DNA of 64,000 bases. Origin: Isoetes taiwanensis. Its lineage: Eukaryota; Streptophyta; Lycopodiopsida; Isoetales; Isoetaceae. Position 1 is the first letter of the stretch. The number at the start of each line of letters is the position of its first letter. Location: contig JAJEKV010000001.1 in the NCBI GenBank assembly GCA_021234155.1, positions 32,564,177 to 32,628,176 on the forward strand, given 5' to 3'. The notes below the pieces were generated by a model. That model worked only from the letters and a program-made list of their open reading frames with translations, was not told the DNA's origin and searched no databases. The translations under genes were made by a program, and so were the position numbers. Shown piece after piece: positions 1 through 9,320 of this stretch.

Positions 1-198
1 GATTTCAGGCAATATATACTATATGGTGTTGATTTTGTACGTGCAAAACGTAATTATAAGGGCTCTCGCTGCCCTACGTCACATCCCGTGTGAATATGCA
101 CCCAAACAAAAGGGGGTTTAAGGGGGAATTTAATTTTAAGGCGTGTAATGTAATAGTTTTTGTTATAGGTTAAAAAAAAATTTTGCCCCTTCGGGGCC
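1..198 (+). repeat. Foldback element, right half (cut by window start)
   Basis: This stretch matches the right half of the foldback element at 2417-2997: the 'tatggtgttgattttgtac' segment, the 'gtgtgaatatgcacccaaac' segment and the 'gggggtttaaggggg' run occur in the same order. It ends in the GC-rich hairpin gccccttcggggcc (185-198), which also lies just outside the other copies. The left half would be upstream of the window. Confidence 0.75.
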
Positions 199-454
199 AA
201 AAACAAACAACGTTACATCACACTTGGATGAGTTGATGTTATATTGTGTAATTAATAATATGTCGGATGTAAAACATGTAGCAATATCTAATATGTAGCA
301 TTATAACAAATAAAAACAAATACTAATATGAAGCCTAAGTAACTATAATATTATAGTATAATGTAATTTAACAACATACGCTTTAAAAGCATATTATTTA
401 TAAATTTATTTAGTCATTAAAGATAGTAAAAGTAGTATATCAATTTTGAAGCAT
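199..454. other. AT-rich spacer beside the Replitron
   Basis: This is A/T-rich sequence with many stops in all frames and no recognised motif. It lies between the truncated foldback copy and the 3' end of the Replitron coding region, so it may be Replitron non-coding terminus. I could not identify the element's end. Confidence 0.3.
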
Positions 455-2314
455 TCAATATGGATAGCGGCTTAAGATACGATACACATCTTCGTTGATT
501 TGCCTATCAAACAACCTGCAGAGGGCAGTTAGGCTATTCACTTGCGCATGTAATTGCCTCCACCGATCTATGTCCAAACGAATGTGCGCATCAAGAATGA
601 AGTTCTCAATTGAGTTCAGTGCGTTACGGATTTGTTGCATAGACGAGCGCATGTCATTGATGTATCCAACTAACCACAGTGACATAACGTCAATAGGGTC
701 CTCACCATGTGGAGGTGGTGGTTGTGCTGATGGTGGAGGAACTAACCGAACTTGAACTTCAACTGTTGGGCTTTCTGGTACTATGATAATTTTGGGCTCC
801 ACATTATTGCTTACTTCAGGAATGACAAGGATGTCACGTGGAGGTGATTCATTGGGGGCTTCTATAACCTACATGTTAACAAAACAAATTGATGAGATTG
901 AGCAAATGAGAACGTAATGAAATAATATGTTATTATACTAGATATTAAACTAGATGACAATTACTATAGTATTCTATTCAATACCCGTAAGTGTCACTCT
1001 GCTGCAAAAGACGAGTTCCAGTTGGTGAGGATAATTTCGTTATCACCCAAATCTCCAACTACAATTGTGTTTTGGAGTCTGTCTGCAATATGTGCTTCAA
1101 TGATTTCGTCTGGATCTTCGTTAACAGGCTGGTGCTCGTCAAAGTACCTTGGTGGATTAGCAAATGGATTACTGCTACGGACTCTTGACGGGCGTGCTGG
1201 ATCATTATTCAGTGGCCCATAAAGAACTAACGATACTTTCTCACGGGTTGCTTGGAATGGGTTCATCATTAGATCATATGCAGCTTCAACTTTTCTTTGG
1301 TCTACGTTTTGGCCATTAGTAGGTATAGCCCATTGTGTGCTGAGATAGAACTTTCCTGTCTTGATCATCTCTGTGATTGTGGATGTCAGGGGTGGCTTAT
1401 GACGATTGGCCATGCGATAATTTGCAAAGTGACGGACTTCGAGGAGTAGGTTTTTAGGATCTAGACAAACCTCATCTTTGATTTCTCCTGCTCCGTACAT
1501 CGCATATCTTTCTTTCCCTCTCATCAATTCTGCTGATGAGACATTATGCATGCATACACTGAAATGAGGCTTTCCAAAGTCCTTCATGCAATAACCTAAC
1601 ATACCTTCAAAGCAATGCAGCTTTGTGTCCTTTAGTGTCCTGCACATTATTTTGGCTCCAGCTGGCTTTGTGGTGTTCTATCTCATAGCTACTTTGAGTA
1701 ATGCTGCAGCACCACAGACTCTCACTGTTTTGAGTTTGGCTGTGGCTTGGAAGTGCAAATGATCTAGATTTAATCCACGTTCTGTTGCAACTAATCCTGC
1801 ATGACAATGCTCAATAAAGAACTCTAAGATATTGTCTATCAATTTTGGATCAACGTATGTGCCCCCAATTCCTATTGTTATGGATACACCTCCAGCAATT
1901 GGCCCTTTAGTTTTGCGTTGTTGCTTGTTCTTCCCCCGCTTCTTTGTTCTTTTTCTCTTCTTTTTTTCTTTGGTTATTTTCAGAATAATCTGTGTCACTT
2001 GGGCTAGACGTATGAATGCTAATCAAATCTGTATCATCATCTTCAATAAGGGGTTGCTTTCCTTTTCTTGTCTGCCTGAAAGAACTGCAATCTCTAATAG
2101 GGCTAGATGGTCCAGGATCTTGACGTGACGGAGACTTATTTAGATGTAATGTGTTGTAAAATACCTCGACACGTTCGTTGATTTGCGCCTCTTCATCTTC
2201 GACGACATTTTCTTGTGCAGGGTGATTTATCTCATACGTGATGCCTTCTGCCTGCATGAGTCCTGTTCGTGATGTTGAGCCTGGGCCTCGTCTGTTTCGT
2301 GCCGTTCGTCTCAT
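455..2314 (-). pseudogene. Replitron-type HUH (Rep) transposase, broken
   Basis: Read on the minus strand from an ATG at 2314. An acidic then Lys/Arg-rich N-terminus (2314-1907) is followed, after a frameshift in the A-rich run near 1910-1998, by a Rep-like domain. The HUH metal-binding motif HLHFQ is at 1747-1761 and the single-tyrosine motif YCMKDFGK at 1570-1593. This pair (His-hydrophobic-His plus Y-x-x-K-D), with no helicase attached, fits Replitrons and CRESS-type Rep rather than Helitrons. A TAG at 1678-1680 interrupts the domain in frame. The main frame ends at 994; a probable intron (about 871-997) leads to a last exon at 455-870, starting after an AG, whose C-terminal part looks helical. 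That could be the second, oligomerisation-type domain described for Replitrons. One frameshift and one stop make this copy inactive. Family assignment rests on motifs recognised by eye. Confidence 0.72.
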
Positions 2315-2416
2315 TGCAATATCTAGATGTAATATCTACCATTAAAAAAACAACACAATTGTTAATAACTAGTAATGGTAGTAATAATATGAGTAACACG
2401 AGCTTCTAATACTAGT

Positions 2417-2997
2417 AAACCATTAATATCCAACATATAAAAATTAAATCCCCCAACACATAACAACCATTGACATTAACAACCAACACATAACTACCAT
2501 TGACATTAATTAACACAACCATTGGGTCCAATACATTTAAATTAAAATCCCCCTTAAACCCCCTTTGGTTTGGGTGCATATTCACACGGGGGGTGACTCC
2601 GGGCAACGAGAGCTGTTGGATAGGCATATTCACCCCTTATTCCTTAATCTACACCATACGTAAAGTTCCTCGTTTGTGGGGTATGCAAGTACAAAATTTG
2701 CTATACTGTATAACAAGATTCGCAAAATACTATAAGATTTCAAGCAGAATACTATATGGTGTTGATTTTGTACGTGCAAAATACAATTATGAGGGCTCTC
2801 ATTTGCCCCTCGTCACCCCCGTGTGAATATGCACTCAAACCAAAGGGGGTTTAAGGGGATTTTAATTTAAATGTATTGGACCCAATGGTTGTGTTAATTA
2901 ATGTCAATGGTAGTTATGTGTTGGTTGTTAATGTCAATGGTTGTTATGTGTTGGGGATTTAATTTTTTATATGTTGGATATTAATGGTTTGTGTTGC
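2417..2997. repeat. Foldback (long inverted-repeat) element, copy 1
   Basis: Two arms of about 200 bp (roughly 2417-2612 and 2795-2997) are inverted copies of each other, running from 'aaccattaatatccaacat' to 'atgttggatattaatggtt'. Both contain the 'cccccttaaacccccttt' block and the repeated 'tgtcaatggt' words. A unique loop of about 180 bp lies between them. It has no coding capacity that makes sense, so it looks like a non-autonomous element. A hairpin of the form ggcccc...ggggcc follows at about 3009-3023, as it does beside the other copies. Confidence 0.8.
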
Positions 2998-3158
2998 AAA
3001 AACATTTGGCCCCTTTGGGGGCCTTAGGGACGCCCTCCCTCCCAGATGTGTGACAAAAATTTTAGAATTCAAACCAGAAAAAAACTAGAATTCATTTGAG
3101 GCTTTCATCACCTGTAGCTTTTGAATTTCATCACAATAAAACAAATAGAACATCTAAA
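2998..3158 (+). repeat. Flank shared with the second foldback copy
   Basis: This sequence, from the GC hairpin through 'ttagaattcaaaccaga' to 'aaaacaaatagaaca', recurs almost unchanged at 29922-30070 in the same orientation. It lies next to the other foldback copy, whose loop is in the opposite orientation. The repeat unit is therefore larger than the foldback alone. Confidence 0.75.
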
Positions 3159-3462
3159 AATCTAAAAATGCATGGTAATTTTTTGCAAGCTTCATTCGGA
3201 ATGAGCCATAAAACAATATCCAATAGCGCAATCCTGTATTAATCAGCTGGTAGGATGTGAAAGCCTACCAAACCCGGCCGAGAAATTGCTGTTTTAGCAT
3301 AGATAACTTAATCAAACATATCCATATCATACACCATCAAAAAGATCTCGGAGAGAGCTTTCCAAAGCAATAAAAATCATCTCAAACAGAGCTCTGGATC
3401 AAAAGTTATAATAAGAAATGTGTTGCCGGCGGGGAAACTGCACTACATGCGCCCTTGAAGCC

Positions 3463-3737
3463 CACAAAAAGAGGGCTTTTGTTGTGAGCCATTGGTTGTT
3501 GACTATTATGCACCACACGCACAAAAAACGTGCTTTTGTTGTGAGCCATTGGTTGTTGACCATTATGCACCACACGCACAAAAAAGGGGCTTTTGTTGTG
3601 AGCCATTGGTTGTTGATCATTATGCACCACACGCACAAAAAAGGGCTTTTGTTGTGAGCCATTGATTATTGACCATTATGCACCACACGCACAAAAATAG
3701 GGCTTTTGTTGTGAGCCATTGGTTGTCGACCATTGGA
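3463..3737. repeat. Tandem repeat, 57-bp unit, about five copies
   Basis: Units start near 3463, 3520, 3578, 3634 and 3691. Each contains 'cttttgttgtgagccattg' followed by 'ttattatgcaccacacgca' or a close variant. Overlapping open frames on both strands here are by-products of the repeat. Confidence 0.9.
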
Positions 3738-3756
3738 AAAAAAAGGCTAAAATCAA

Positions 3757-3895
3757 TGGCTCAGAAATGGTGCACTCTAGATGTACGCATTAGTACATCC
3801 ATTTGAATACATCACGAAATCATAGGAAAACCTTAGTGAAAAGCGTACAAAAACACAAAGAAAACCCCCTGTTATTATGCTACATATAGTAGATG
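3757..3895 (+). repeat. Dispersed repeat B, copy 1
   Basis: This block runs from 'aatggtgcactctaga' through 'gaaatcataggaaaacc' and 'aaagcgtacaaaaa' to 'ctgttattatgctacat'. It recurs at 30880-31016 in the same orientation and at 28785-28905 inverted. The sequence after it (about 3895-4250) carries repeated 'agatattg' words and a 'ttagggttt' box near 4128. Confidence 0.7.
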
Positions 3896-4289
3896 TTATG
3901 ATGTTAGATATTGGTAGATATTGTAGCATTTTATTTTTGCATAGAAACTTAAACAATGGCCAATATCTAGCATAATGGTAGATATTGAAAGGAAGGGTGA
4001 GATTTTAAATTTTGAAGCTTAAAGAATGGGCACTAGATATTGAAAGGAAGGGCGACATTTAAAATTTTAAAGGGAAATAGTTAAGGAAAGAATGGGATTT
4101 TTGAGACTTTAGAAATTAGGGCACGGTTAGGGTTTCTGCATTCGATGATGGCAGCTGCTTGCTTCAAGACATGGAGACCCGATCGAATAGGGCGATCTGA
4201 GGGCTGAATGTAACTGTAGTGTTGCTAGATGTTGAAAACAGAATATCTTAGCATGGTAGACAGAGGTTCTGGAGGGTTTTACAGAAGTT

Positions 4290-4560
4290 TTGCTCAGCAG
4301 ATGTGGCTATGGCGGCTAATGGCTCCAGTTTCGGCCTATGGGCGAATGGTTTTCAGAGGTAAACTCCAGGAACAAAGACTTAGGATAAAACTTCAAGATC
4401 TGGCTATGGCGGCCAAGCTGTGTCAGGCAGATTCTGGCTATGGCAGGCTAGATATTCATGGCTCCAGTTTCGGACTAAGGGGCCAATGCTTTTCAGAGGT
4501 AAAGTTGAGGAAGATAAACATAGGAAAAAAACTGAAAGATCTGTCTCCATCTCCAATTTT
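4290..4560 (+). repeat. Imperfect tandem repeat of about 140 bp
   Basis: Two diverged units (about 4308-4401 and 4440-4545) share 'atggctccagtttcgg', 'ttttcagaggtaaa' and a final 'gaaagatctg' or 'caagatctg'. One open frame crosses both (4229-4597), but it matches nothing I know and consists of the repeats, so I do not call a gene. Confidence 0.6.
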
Positions 4561-4957
4561 GCATGCTAAATATTTGCCTGCAGGTTTCGGATTCTGAAAA
4601 GCAAGACCAAATAACACAACACCAAATCTGAAATGTTTTAAGAAGATGAATGAAGAACAAAAACAGAATAACAACGGTTTTTTCTAATATCTGTCATGAA
4701 AGATCATGAATTATTTTAATATTTGCCATGAAAGATTATGGAATTCAGGGAACTAACGCTGTAAAACAGAATCAAGAACGGATTTTCTTATGAATGCTTG
4801 TTCGCGATGCTCATGCTATATTCCAAATACGATTAAAATAGAAAACATTGGTAGCAAACAAAAAGGCAAAATCTTGCATACCAAAACTGCTGAATGAAGA
4901 CAGAGCAAGACCTCGACTATGACCTCAACAACCCTATATGCTTACTAAGAGTGATAG

Positions 4958-5582
4958 AATCTGAACTTCTCGCGCTAAGCGCGAGAAGTCCATAGACCGT
5001 CGGCACTCCACAGAAGGCTTCATCATAGGAACACATCAAAGATACTAAGCTTCATAAAAAAAGAAAATCATAGCACAAGGAAGCGTAACCCGCTTCCCTG
5101 TCTCTGATGATTACAATTGAAGATTAAGATACTAGGAATTATAATCACAGAGCATTGCAGATTCAATTCAGACTAAGCAGAAAACCCCAAACACATAATC
5201 AAACAAAGAATAGGCTGCAAACAAATACAAGCCAAGTAGCAGAGATGCAGGGTAACAGTAATCTAATCAAATCTAAACTTCTCGCGCTAAGCGCGAGAAA
5301 TCCATAGATCGTCGGCACTCCACAGAAGGCTTCATCATAGGAACACATCAAAGATATTAAGCTTCATAAAAAAAGAAAATCATAGCACAAGGAAGCGTAA
5401 CCCGCTTCCCTGTCTCTGATGATTACAATTGAAGATTAAGATACTAGGAATTATAATCACAGAGCGTTGCAGATTCAATTCAGACTAAGCAGAAAACCCT
5501 GAACACATAATCAAACAAAGAATAGGCTGCAAACAAATACAAGCCAAGTAGCAGAGATGCAGGGTGACAGTAATCTAATCAA
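4958..5582 (+). repeat. Direct tandem duplication, 312-bp unit
   Basis: Unit 1 (4958-5269) and unit 2 (5270-5582) are nearly identical, differing at a handful of positions. Each begins just before a GC palindrome and contains 'caaggaagcgtaacccgctt'. The low divergence suggests a recent duplication. I see no coding content. Confidence 0.9.
4965..4989. repeat. Near-perfect GC palindrome (12-bp arms)
   Basis: The arms acttctcgcgct and agcgcgagaagt are exact reverse complements around a single A. A second copy at 5277-5301 has one mismatch at its outer end. Related shorter palindromes occur at 8381-8421 and around 9137-9245. Confidence 0.85.
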
Positions 5583-6345
5583 ACCTAGGTTGCAGTGTGA
5601 CAGAGTTAATCAAAGACTTAAGTACACAAGCAGAAGGTTTCTAAAGCACACAAGCATACAAGCAAAAGGTTTCTAAAACCTAATAAAAATAGAGTCGCAG
5701 AGTTCCTCCTCCATTAAAAACTCGAACATACTAACCTTTAGTTGCCATATCGAAGTGCTTGAAGCTCTAGAAACTGGAATTGAACTCTGTTGTAGCTCGA
5801 GAAGGTCGGATGAATCTCCAGAAGCTCGAGAAGCTCAAATCGAGTCGGAATTGTTGTAAACAGGCCGGAAATGAAGTATGATAGCTCGGAATGCAGGTAG
5901 CGTTACAAAAATTTGGATCGCTTGAGAGATCGCTCGAGAAGATTGCGTCGGTTTCGGAAGGCGGTCGAAGCAAAACGTCTGGAAGAATAAGAATAAAAAA
6001 ATGGGATTCAAATTACATTAAAATTAGAAAATGTGATTATTACACGGGTTGTACAAACAATTAATGAATAGACGCCCGCTTGTACTATCCCTATCCTTAT
6101 TTAGGAAAACAAGAAAATTAATCCCGCCCGCAATTTAAAATTTAAAATTTAAAATCTTTTAGCCCGCCGCCCGCGAATATCCCTTTCCCCAACTACTTTC
6201 CAATCATTGGCCTGTACTAACCGTCTATTTTAAAAATGCCCGCCAATTAATTTGTGTTCTTGGCCTTAGAATTTGTGTTTCTCCAATGCGCCTAGAGAAA
6301 CACAAGAACTGTGTTTTCATTACAGTGTTTTAATTCGGATTTGGG
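5583..6345. other. Non-coding stretch upstream of the 181-aa gene
   Basis: No convincing coding region is visible. A short run of repeated 'ctcgagaag' and 'gaagctcgag' words lies at about 5795-5945. The last 300 bases are A/T-rich with pyrimidine patches and presumably hold the promoter and leader of the gene starting at 6346. I could not identify a TATA box with confidence. Confidence 0.4.
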
Positions 6346-8009
6346 ATGTCGCCAAGAAGGAAGCTTGCTGATGCGCTGGATCAGGCTGCCGAATCTCAGG
6401 TAGTTCTCTATCAAGTGAGTGGATTGAGGCGCCATGACTTGTGCAACTTAATTAACAAAGCCTTGCAGGTCAAGGAAATGAGCAATCAAGCAGGAGAAAT
6501 GAAAATTTCTATTGGAGAAGCATGCTTCTTGTTAGCAGAGAACAGGAAAGATGTCATTGGCAAGGGCATTGTTGATAATATGGCACCAACTACAACATGC
6601 CATGGAGTGCCCTTGGGACCTCATTATATTAGAATTAGATTGACAGACTGCTATGCTGCCACTCATCCATTACAAAGACCGCATGCAGGAGCAGAAACAC
6701 TTGGAGAATCAGTAGGGAGTTTCCTAGCTTGGCCAACAATACTACTCAGAGAGGTATGTACTGAAAAATTTTCTGTAGCATTGTTGCTCTTTACTGTAGC
6801 TACTGTAACATATTTCACGTGTCACCTATTCTAGAATGGGACTCGCATGAAACCAACAAACCGCCCGATTCTCGGATTGATGGGATTCTAGAATGGGACT
6901 CGCATGAAACCAACAAACCGCCCGAATACCAAAGGACTTCCTTAATAAATTAGGATCGAGGACGAAGGTCACAGGATGAAGGCTAAAGGCCGAGAACGGA
7001 CAGCGTGAAAGAAACGCCAAATTGGCCAAACCAGGCAGGAAGAAACCCCTCCCCTGCCTGGAAACAATTCAAAGAGAATAAGGTACTGCTGAGAGAGAAG
7101 AGGAAGCGCCGATGAAACGTCGATGAAGAACTCTGCAATAAGTAGCAAACGCCCAACCTGACGAACGGCCCAAAACGCATGCGATGCATGCAATGCATGC
7201 ATGCTCGTCTTGAGCAAGAATGCCGATTCGCTACGCGAATCGACGACATTCTTGCACTGCGACTCGCATGAAACCAACAAAGCGCCCGAATACCAAAGGA
7301 CTTCCTTAACAAACTAGAATCGAGGACGAAGGTCACAGGACGAAGGCTAAAGGCCGGAAAAGGACAGCAAGAAAGAAACGCCAAATTGGCCAAACCAGGC
7401 AGGAAGAAGCCCCTCCCCTGCCTGGGAAACAATTCAAAGAGAATAAGGTACTGCTGAGAGAGAAGAGGAAGCGCCGATGAGAAGTCGAAGCAGAAACGCG
7501 CCTAAAATAGCGAACTCCCAACCAGAACGGGCATGCGCCGCCCGCATGCATGCAAAACATGCATGCTCGTCCCATTCTAGAATGGCGATCCGATGTCTCG
7601 GATCGATGGGATTCATGTGCTACTCACATGCATACTCGTATGTCTACACAATAATGCTGCTATTGTATTGCTCGTGCTATAAATATGAGTACCTCTCAGT
7701 AGCAGCGCATTAATCATGTCCCGCAATCCAATCACATCTTGTTCTAATTGCAATTGTCGATCTACCCTGCCACCGGCTCCAGAATATGTGGATTCCATCA
7801 TTTGCTCCATGAACTATTCTGAAATTTATAGATGCCAGTAGAGGGGCTTGGAACTCGATCCTTAGTTGCAGGGAGTTGCAATGGCCTCTGCTAGAAGTTA
7901 TCCTGATACATATAAGGTTGTCATCCACCTTGTATGGGTTCCAGAGCATGGTGTTTATGAAGTTAAGAGAGTGACCGTGCCACCTGCTCATGATGAGCCT
8001 GGTTGGTAA
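6346..8009 (+). CDS. Small two-exon gene with a transposon-related domain (181 aa)
   Basis: Exon 1 (6346-6753, 136 codons) starts at ATG and ends GAG before the donor gtatgt. Exon 2 (7872-8009, 46 codons with TAA) follows the acceptor ttgcag. Both junctions are phase 0, so the reading frame is intact. An AATAAA lies at 8053-8058, 44 bases past the stop. The middle of the protein has V-I-G-K-G, then a P-L-G-P-H-Y-I-R-I-R strand and a final G-S-F-L-A-W-P. This resembles the plant transposon-linked DUF8039-type domain and the N-terminal region of the transposase at 9321 (V-G-E-G ... A-I-G-D-D-F ... L-L-W-P). The C-terminal exon (ending E-P-G-W) is unfamiliar. The 1.1-kb intron holds a tandem repeat. 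It could be a host-captured transposon domain or a non-autonomous element's ORF. Function is unknown. Confidence 0.6.
6830..7620. repeat. Tandem repeat, unit of about 363 bp, two copies
   Basis: Units of about 6895-7257 and 7258-7620 share 'tcgcatgaaaccaacaaa', 'gaaacgccaaattggcca' and 'gagaataaggtactgctga'. Each ends in a run of gcatgcatgc-type words. The palindrome attctagaat opens or closes units at 6833, 6886 and 7575. A third copy lies at 31545-32235. Open frames on the minus strand here (for example 6983-7432) are repeat by-products. Confidence 0.8.
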
Positions 8010-8152
8010 AAGAATTGTCTTCTTTTGTAACTGCCATGGTTTTCCCTTGTTGAATAAAAAGTCGCCTAAATCCAGGCAAGAACTTGATTTGAAGTGACTC
8101 TGTAGTGGTTTTTTAGGTTAATTAACTAAATGTAATATGTATAGTAAATCTA

Positions 8153-8336
8153 AGGGAAAACTACCAAACTACCCCTATGAGTTTATGTGCTTATCAAAAT
8201 GCCCTTATGAGTTTCAAAATTACCAAAAATGCCCCTACACACCTACTATACACAAGGGCATTTTGGTAATTTTGAAACTCATAAGGGTATTTTGGTAATT
8301 ACACAAACTCATAAGGGTATTTTGGTAGTTTTCCCT
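8153..8336. mobile_element. Hairpin MITE, about 184 bp
   Basis: The arms start with agggaaaactacc and end with ggtagttttccct. Almost the whole element folds back on itself, and inside each arm the word 'ctcataagggtattttggt' or its complement is repeated. There is no coding capacity. The superfamily is unclear and I see no certain target-site duplication. Confidence 0.75.
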
Positions 8337-8380
8337 AAATTCTAACTATGAAATGAATTTTATAGAGCATATTAATCTAT

Positions 8381-8421
8381 CGCGCTCAGCGCGAGAATAA
8401 AAGACTCGCGCCCAGCGCGAG
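8381..8421. repeat. Pair of GC palindromes
   Basis: Two palindromes, cgcgct-c-agcgcg (8381-8393) and ctcgcgc-cca-gcgcgag (8405-8421), stand in A/T-rich DNA about 80 bases beyond the 3' end of the minus-strand gene 8504-9001. They belong to the same family as those at 4965 and 5277. Confidence 0.7.
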
Positions 8422-8503
8422 AAGAACACAACAACTAGAAAGAATTGTGAAACAAAAAAAGTTTTTTATTCCAAAAAATATTTACAAATGAGCTTTATGA
8501 AAG

Positions 8504-9001
8504 CTATTCTAGTAGCAGTGGTGCAGGATCAATAACTACTGTCCTCTGTACAATGTAATCCAGTCTATCTGGATCCATGTTTGTGATCATCAAGAGGTGG
8601 TTCATCTTGGCCTCTAGCATTCCAGAATGGTGGGTCCTTAGACTCTCTAACAAGTCTTTCTGCCCAGATTTGAGGATCAGGAAATGGGTCAAAACAAATT
8701 TTATGCCGATAATTGCAGCTGCATGGAGGACTACATCTGCAATCTCGGCATTAAACTGGGTTTCAGTTAAGCCCTCCACTCCCGGCTCCGTATTTCCACA
8801 TCCATCTATCTCCTCAGAGACAGGGACGAGATGGTCGAACCTCCTCAGCATGTTGTTGAAATCCCGGAAGAGTGTTGCTTCCGGGATATCTCTCTGAAGT
8901 GCCCTGTCGCGGGCTTTGGTGAGGCTCAAGGCCAAGCCTCGCTCATGTACATATCCACGGTTGGTAGCATCGACATGCACCAAACTGGTTACATAGCCCA
9001 T
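8504..9001 (-). CDS. Uncharacterised 165-aa protein, divergent to the transposase
   Basis: This is an uninterrupted minus-strand frame from ATG at 9001 to TAG at 8504. A polyadenylation-type AATAAA (plus-strand ttttatt near 8463-8469) lies within about 40 bases after the stop, which supports a real 3' end. A possible acceptor, tctgtag, about 16 bases before the ATG suggests an upstream exon. The sequence is mixed charged and hydrophobic, likely helical. It has T-Q-F-N-A-E-I-A-D-V in the middle and an M-D-P-D-R-L-D-Y segment near the end. I recognise no family. It is flanked by GC palindromes and faces away from the transposase at 9321, so it may be an accessory gene of the same transposon or simply a neighbour. 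Confidence 0.45.
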   Translation of the reverse strand: MGYVTSLVHVDATNRGYVHERGLALSLTKARDRALQRDIPEATLFRDFNNMLRRFDHLVPVSEEIDGCGNTEPGVEGLTETQFNAEIADVVLHAAAIIGIKFVLTHFLILKSGQKDLLESLRTHHSGMLEAKMNHLLMITNMDPDRLDYIVQRTVVIDPAPLLLE

Positions 9002-9136
9002 TGCGAAGACAAACTACAGAGATTGAAATGGGGAAATGATATTTGTACTGATTTAGCCAATACAAAATTGGAAATGTGCTACGAAATGGGAAATGTGGTG
9101 ACGTGCCCAAATGGGGTACTTCTGTATGAATCACAC

Positions 9137-9245
9137 CTAGCGCGATATATCTGTATTTTGTAAATTAATATAATTTTCTTACGTTTTTTACAAAATTATA
9201 TGGTCCATACGTGTCGCGCGCACTATCGCGCGTAGCGCGGTATAG
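9137..9245. repeat. GC-rich palindromic cluster
   Basis: A tagcgcga box at about 9139 is followed at 9214-9240 by gtcgcgcgcactatcgcgcg and then tagcgcgg. These are overlapping self-complementary words in otherwise A/T-rich sequence. They lie between the minus-strand gene and the transposase, near where both would start. Confidence 0.6.
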
Positions 9246-9320
9246 GCATTGTATAGATATTTCATTTATTGTTATTGCATACAATACTATGTTTTCCTCA
9301 ACCTTTCTTCTAATTTTCAG

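Noticed and set aside
3399-3662. Overlapping frames of 76-87 residues with internal repeats, both strands
   Set aside because: They reflect the 57-bp tandem repeat, whose length is a multiple of three, so all frames stay open.
3463-3737. CRISPR-like array
   Set aside because: Units are contiguous with no unique spacers, and the context is a plant nuclear genome.
6983-7575. Several minus-strand frames of 80-149 residues rich in F, S and R
   Set aside because: They repeat with the ~363-bp unit, shift between units and match no family.
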